A stretch of 5,628 nucleotides of DNA. Source: Gammaproteobacteria bacterium (GTDB taxonomy: Bacteria; Pseudomonadota; Gammaproteobacteria; Steroidobacterales; Steroidobacteraceae). Location of the stretch: the NCBI GenBank assembly GCA_029857655.1, contig JAOUGR010000147.1, positions 1 to 5,628 on the forward strand. The letters run 5' to 3'. The notes beneath the pieces are model-generated. The model did no database searches and was not told the origin of the DNA. It saw only the letters and a program-made list of their open reading frames with translations. Numbering within the stretch: the stretch's first letter is position 1; the number at the start of each line of letters is the position of its first letter. A program made the position numbers and the translations under genes. This document shows positions 1 to 5,628 of the stretch, piece after piece.

Positions 1-469
1 CGACACCGGCGACCGCATTCGGCTCGCCGGCGAAGGCGAATCCGGCCGCAATGGCGGGCCGCCGGGCGATCTGTATGTCGAGGTCGTGGTCCGCGAGCAC
101 CCGATATTCGAGCGCGACGGCGCGCATCTTTCCTGTGAGGTGCCGGTCAGTTTCGTGACCACGGCGCTCGGCGGCAGCGTCGAGGTGCCGACACTGGAGG
201 GCCAGGCGAATATCAAGGTGCCCGCCGGTACCCAATCCGGCCGTGTATTCCGGCTGCGCGGGAAGGGCGTCAAGCCCGTCCGCGGCGGCCCGACCGGCGA
301 CCTGTTCTGCCGCGTCGTCGTTGAGACGCCCGTCGACCTGACGGCTGACCAGAAGGAAGCGCTGGGCAAATTCGAGGCGTCGCTCAGCAGTGGTGGACGC
401 CGGCACAATCCGCGGGAGCGTTCGTGGCTGGAAGGCGTCAAGCAGTTCTTCGGCAGGATCGGGAGCTGA
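1..469 (+). CDS. dnaJ: Chaperone protein DnaJ, C-terminal part (5' end outside window)
   Basis: Hsp40 co-chaperone that delivers unfolded clients to DnaK and stimulates its ATPase in the cytoplasm. The open frame runs from base 2 to the TGA at 467-469, giving 155 residues of a family that is usually about 375 long. The J domain, the Gly/Phe linker and the zinc-binding CxxCxGxG repeats would lie upstream of the window. What is visible matches the C-terminal substrate-binding region of E. coli Dna[14 protein letters not shown] at the start, GDLYVEVVV followed by HPIFERDG, then [13 protein letters not shown], the FRLRGKGVK strand-turn, [13 protein letters not shown], and a terminal amphipathic stretch [13 protein letters not shown] that corresponds to the dimerisation end. 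No in-frame stop or frameshift is seen. The stop lies one base before the dapB ATG, so the two are probably cotranscribed. Identity is near certain; only the upstream domains cannot be checked. Confidence 0.97.
   Translation, partial: DTGDRIRLAGEGESGRNGGPPGDLYVEVVVREHPIFERDGAHLSCEVPVSFVTTALGGSVEVPTLEGQANIKVPAGTQSGRVFRLRGKGVKPVRGGPTGDLFCRVVVETPVDLTADQKEALGKFEASLSSGGRRHNPRERSWLEGVKQFFGRIGS
461..465 (+). promoter_or_regulatory. dapB ribosome-binding site inside the dnaJ end
   Basis: GGGAG lies five bases before the ATG at 471 and overlaps the last codons of dnaJ. It supports the start at 471 over the in-frame ATG at 390, which would add 27 residues encoded entirely over dnaJ. It also suggests that dapB translation is coupled to ribosomes finishing dnaJ. 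Confidence 0.75.
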
Positions 470-470
470 C

Positions 471-1271
471 ATGATCAATATTGCGGTGCTGGGCGTGAGC
501 GGCAGAATGGGACGATGCCTGGTGCGCGCGATCCGGGAATCGGAGGATCTCTCGCTGTCGGGAGCGCTCGCATCGCCGGAAAGCGGATCCCTCGGGCACG
601 ACGCCGGCGAAGTTGCCCAGGCGGGGCCGGTTGCCATCGAGGTCACGTCGGATCGCGGCCGCGCGCTGGCGAATGCAGCGATTGCCATCGACTTCACGCT
701 GCCTGAAGCGACCGCGGACAATCTCGCCGCGGTTGCCAGCAGGCAGATCCCCATCGTGATCGGCACGACGGGCCTGGATGCCGAGCGTCACGCCTTGATC
801 CGGCGCGTCAGCGAGAAGCTGCCGGTGCTGGTCGCGCCGAACATGTCGCTGGCCGTCAATCTTTTCTTCAGTCTGGTGGGCAGCGCCGCCGCCGCGCTGC
901 CCGCCGACTATGACATCGAGATCGTCGATGCACATCACCGGCACAAGGCGGATGCGCCCTCGGGAACCGCGCTGCGCCTCGGCGAGATCGCAGCCGGCGC
1001 ACGCGATACCACGCTGGGGAATGTGGGAGTCTACGGGCGGGCCGGGCGCGCCACGGCTCGCTCACCCGGCGCAATCGGATTCTCGAGCGTCAGGGCCGGC
1101 GATATCATCGGCGAGCATCACGTATTGTTTGCCGGCAGCGGGGAGACCCTGGAGCTGGTGCATCGGGCCACGGACCGAATGACATTTGCCTATGGCGCGC
1201 TGGCGGCGGCGCGCTGGCTCCGCGGGCGGCAACCCGGTCTCTACGGGATGTCGGACGTGCTCGGCGTCTGA
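471..1271 (+). CDS. dapB: 4-hydroxy-tetrahydrodipicolinate reductase DapB
   Basis: Catalyses the NAD(P)H-dependent reduction of 4-hydroxy-tetrahydrodipicolinate to tetrahydrodipicolinate, the second committed step of the diaminopimelate/lysine pathway in the cytoplasm. From the ATG at 471 the protein has 266 residues, against 273 in E. coli. In order it shows the Rossmann nucleotide loop GVSGRMGR (8-15), DFT (74-76), GTTG (98-101), APNMS (122-126), and the signature HHRHK at 155-159 followed by DAPSGT (161-166). By alignment H155 and K159 correspond to the catalytic E. coli H159 and K163, and the SGT loop binds substrate carboxylates. The C-terminal block IGFSSVRAGDIIGEHH (202-217) and RMTFAYGA is also typical. 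One oddity is that the residues aligned with E. coli E38 and R39, which contact the adenine ribose or its phosphate, are A34 and S35. The gene follows dnaJ by one base and precedes carA by 173 bases. Confidence 0.97.
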   Translation: MINIAVLGVSGRMGRCLVRAIRESEDLSLSGALASPESGSLGHDAGEVAQAGPVAIEVTSDRGRALANAAIAIDFTLPEATADNLAAVASRQIPIVIGTTGLDAERHALIRRVSEKLPVLVAPNMSLAVNLFFSLVGSAAAALPADYDIEIVDAHHRHKADAPSGTALRLGEIAAGARDTTLGNVGVYGRAGRATARSPGAIGFSSVRAGDIIGEHHVLFAGSGETLELVHRATDRMTFAYGALAAARWLRGRQPGLYGMSDVLGV

Positions 1272-1287
1272 GCAGCTTTGACGGTCA

Positions 1288-1316
1288 TGGATCAGGCAGC
1301 CCCGGTCTAGTAGAAT
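1288..1316 (+). promoter_or_regulatory. Possible carA promoter (-10 TAGAAT, weak -35)
   Basis: TAGAAT at 1311-1316 matches five of six bases of the sigma-70 -10 consensus. With a 17-base spacer the -35 would be TGGATC at 1288-1293, which is poor (three of six). Transcription would then start near 1321-1325, in or just after the sequence TTCCCGCC, leaving a leader of about 120 bases before the GTG of carA. A better -35-like hexamer, TTGACG at 1278-1283, sits 27 bases from the -10 box and is too far away to pair with it. The weak -35 could mean an activated or low-strength promoter. This is inferred from motif match alone. Confidence 0.4.
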
Positions 1317-1348
1317 TCCCGCCTGGGTTGCGGCCCCCTTTGAGTGAG

Positions 1349-1390
1349 ATGAATGCGCGGGTGGAGTCCGGAACGGCTCCGCTCGCTTGA
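1349..1390 (+). other. Possible 13-codon leader reading frame upstream of carA
   Basis: ATG at 1349 opens a short frame reading MNARVESGTAPLA and ending at TGA 1388-1390. A weak Shine-Dalgarno-like GAG (1342-1344) stands four bases before the ATG. The whole of hairpin 1357-1386 lies inside the frame, and the stop abuts the ATG at 1391, which is in the carA frame (TGAATG). The peptide has one arginine and no run of arginine codons, so it does not look like a classical amino-acid attenuator. A short frame like this can arise by chance, and I do not claim it is translated. Confidence 0.2.
1357..1386 (+). other. RNA hairpin 1 in the carA leader
   Basis: Bases 1357-1368 pair with 1375-1386 to give twelve consecutive pairs, three of them G-U, around the six-base loop CGGAAC. 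The hairpin is not followed by a run of T (TTGAATG comes next), so it is not an intrinsic terminator. Pairing was checked base by base; no folding energy was computed. Confidence 0.6.
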
Positions 1391-1392
1391 AT

Positions 1393-1418
1393 GCTGCACC
1401 CTGCTTCGGCAGGGCAGC
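1393..1418 (+). other. RNA hairpin 2, UUCG-capped, before the carA ribosome-binding site
   Basis: CCCTGC (1399-1404) and GCAGGG (1409-1414) form six perfect pairs closed by C-G around TTCG, which is the very stable cUUCGg tetraloop. Beyond a two-base bulge (C1397, A1398), GCTG (1393-1396) pairs with CAGC (1415-1418) for four more pairs. The structure ends ten bases before the start of AGGGGAG. No T-tract follows, so it is not a Rho-independent terminator. Confidence 0.65.
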
Positions 1419-1428
1419 CTGTCCGGGC

Positions 1429-1435
1429 AGGGGAG
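1429..1435 (+). promoter_or_regulatory. carA ribosome-binding site
   Basis: AGGGGAG is a strong Shine-Dalgarno match ending nine bases before GTG at 1445. It decides the start: the in-frame ATG at 1391 has no comparable site upstream. Part of it can be paired, either in the small hairpin CCTG 1418-1421 with CAGG 1428-1431, or with CCCTGC at 1399-1404. Confidence 0.75.
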
Positions 1436-1444
1436 ATACGACCG

Positions 1445-2637
1445 GTGACAGCCACGCCTGCGGTACTCGCTCTCGAGGACGGCACGGTGTTTCGAGGTGA
1501 TTCGATCGGTGCCCCGGGCAGCACTACCGGCGAAATCGTTTTCAATACGGCGATGACGGGTTATCAGGAGATCCTGACCGACCCCTCGTATTGCCGCCAG
1601 ATCGTCACCTTCACCTACCCCCACATCGGAAACACCGGCGCGACGCCCGAGGACCTGGAGTCCGCGGACATCCATGCATCGGGCCTCGTCATCCGCGACC
1701 TGCCGCTGCTGCACTCGAGCTGGCGCGCCAGCCAGTCGCTGCCGGAATTCCTCGCCGAGGGTGGTCTCGTCGCAATCGCGGGCATCGACACCCGCCAACT
1801 CACACGCATCCTGCGCGAGAAGGGAGCGCTGGCCGGATGCATCATGACCGGCGCCGAAGTCGATACCGCGGTCGCAATCCGGGCCGCCCGCAAGTTTCCC
1901 GGCCTCAAGGGCATGGACCTGGCCAAGGTCGTCACGGCGACGGAACCTTATCAATGGAATAACGGGAGCCTTCAACCGGAAACGGGCCGGATCCTGCGTC
2001 CGGGTTCGCGCCTGCATGTCGTTGCCTACGACTTCGGCATCAAGCGCAACATCCTGCGGCTGCTCGCGGATCTCGGTTGTCGCATGACCGTTGTTCCCGC
2101 CGAGACACCTGCGAAAGATGTACTGGCGCTCATGCCGGACGGCATTTTCCTCTCGAATGGACCCGGCGACCCGGAGCCCTGTGATTACGCGATCGCGGCG
2201 ATCCAGGGCTTCCTCGAGACTGATATTCCGATTTTCGGCATCTGTCTGGGCCACCAGCTGCTCGGGCTCGCCTGCGGTGCAAAGACGGTCAAGATGAAAT
2301 TCGGGCACCACGGTGCCAATCACCCGGTGCAGGAGTTGGCCGGTGGCCAGGTCGTGATCACCAGCCAGAATCACGGCTTTGCGATTGACGAGGCGTCGCT
2401 GCCACCACGGCTGAAGGCGACCCACCGTTCGCTGTTCGACGGCTCCCTGCAGGGCATTGCCTGCAGCGATCGGCCCGCATTCGGTTTTCAGGGCCACCCC
2501 GAGGCGAGCCCCGGGCCGCACGACCTGCGGCCCCTGTTCGAGCACTTCGTCTTCCTGATGGTGCGCCGTCTGCAGCAGGTGACGCGAAACCGGGCCGACG
2601 CGAAGGTCACGACCGACGACGACGTGGTTACCGACTG

Positions 2638-2638
<1 letters not shown>
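1445..2638 (+). CDS. carA: Carbamoyl-phosphate synthase small subunit (glutamine amidotransferase)
   Basis: Hydrolyses glutamine and passes the ammonia through a tunnel to CarB for carbamoyl phosphate synthesis, feeding pyrimidines and arginine. From the GTG at 1445 the protein has 397 residues, against 382 in E. coli, and its ALEDGT lines up three residues later than in E. coli. The N-terminal CarA-specific domain shows [17 protein letters not shown] and YPHIGN, then DLPLL, GIDTR and [10 protein letters not shown]. The class I glutaminase domain starts near residue 190 with [14 protein letters not shown]. It carries [13 protein letters not shown], the nucleophile elbow GICLGHQ with C267, [18 protein letters not shown], and [11 protein letters not shown] with H351 and E353. 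These match the E. coli Cys269-His353-Glu355 triad, so the subunit should be active. After FEHFVFLM there is a polar, Asp-rich C-terminal tail about a dozen residues longer than in E. coli. The alternative start ATG 1391 would add 18 residues and is less likely. The stop overlaps the carB start. Confidence 0.97.

Positions 2639-5628
<2,990 letters not shown>

Larger units (their letters stand above)
1321..1444 (+). promoter_or_regulatory. Structured 5' leader of carA
   Basis: This stretch lies between the proposed start of transcription and the carA GTG, and no gene of the usual kind fits in it. It contains, in order, a pyrimidine tract CCCCCTTT (1334-1341), a possible small reading frame (1349-1390), a 12-pair hairpin (1357-1386), a UUCG-capped hairpin (1393-1418), a small hairpin (1418-1431), and the ribosome-binding site AGGGGAG (1429-1435). 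The pyrimidine tract CCCCT at 1335-1339 is complementary to AGGGG at 1429-1433, so it could also mask that site. Carbamoyl-phosphate synthase genes are commonly controlled by pyrimidines and arginine. That this leader takes part in such control is inference only. Confidence 0.45.

Noticed and set aside
438..944. A 168-codon minus-strand frame opposite dapB
   Set aside because: It covers dapB, which is clearly identified by its motifs; the antisense product has no recognisable features.
1272..1310. A transcription terminator just after dapB
   Set aside because: I find no stable inverted repeat followed by T residues here, so read-through from dapB into carA is possible.
1278..1316. A strong sigma-70 promoter using TTGACG (1278-1283) with TAGAAT (1311-1316)
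   Set aside because: The spacing is 27 bases, well beyond the 16-18 usually tolerated, and no -10 match lies at the right distance from TTGACG.
1350..1392. ArgR-box half sites, TGAAT at 1350-1354 and 1388-1392
   Set aside because: They are direct rather than inverted copies, too far apart for an 18-base ARG box, and lack the A/T-rich centre.
1357..1418. A Rho-independent terminator or classical attenuator from the two leader hairpins
   Set aside because: Neither hairpin is followed by a run of T, and the leader frame has only one arginine codon.
1307..2545. A 412-codon open frame on the minus strand across carA
   Set aside because: carA on the plus strand has full-length homology and catalytic residues. 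Long antisense frames are expected from G/C-rich third codon positions. The antisense product is rich in Arg, Gly and Ala, with no recognisable domain and no promoter or ribosome-binding evidence.

Overview
This is a stretch of bacterial chromosome with high GC content and dense coding. Every gene lies on the + strand, in the order dnaJ (3' part), dapB, carA, carB (5' part). Having dnaJ immediately before dapB-carA-carB is an arrangement I associate with Gammaproteobacteria such as the pseudomonad and xanthomonad/Nevskiales type. The proteins also read as close relatives of E. coli DnaJ, DapB, CarA and CarB, and CarB keeps E. coli residue numbering over almost its whole length. The genus cannot be decided from this window. 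There is no sign of mobile DNA, phage, CRISPR or an RNA gene.

Layout: 1-469 is the C-terminal 155 codons of the chaperone DnaJ. After one base, dapB (471-1271) encodes 4-hydroxy-tetrahydrodipicolinate reductase of the lysine/diaminopimelate pathway; its ribosome-binding site lies inside dnaJ. A 173-base gap (1272-1444) is the only non-coding stretch. It holds a probable promoter with -10 TAGAAT, a possible 13-codon leader reading frame, and strong RNA hairpins, the last of which reaches the carA ribosome-binding site. carA (1445-2638, GTG start) and carB (2638 to beyond 5628) overlap by one base as TGATG. They encode the glutaminase and synthetase subunits of carbamoyl-phosphate synthase. carB has no stop or frameshift in the 997 codons visible and lacks only about its last 75 codons.

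How the genes work together: CarA releases ammonia from glutamine and channels it to CarB, which makes carbamoyl phosphate for pyrimidines and arginine. DapB feeds lysine and peptidoglycan synthesis. DnaJ is the DnaK co-chaperone and shares only transcription, if anything, with the biosynthetic genes. I see no new protein system. The part most worth a second look is the structured carA leader, where alternative base pairing could hide or expose the ribosome-binding site.
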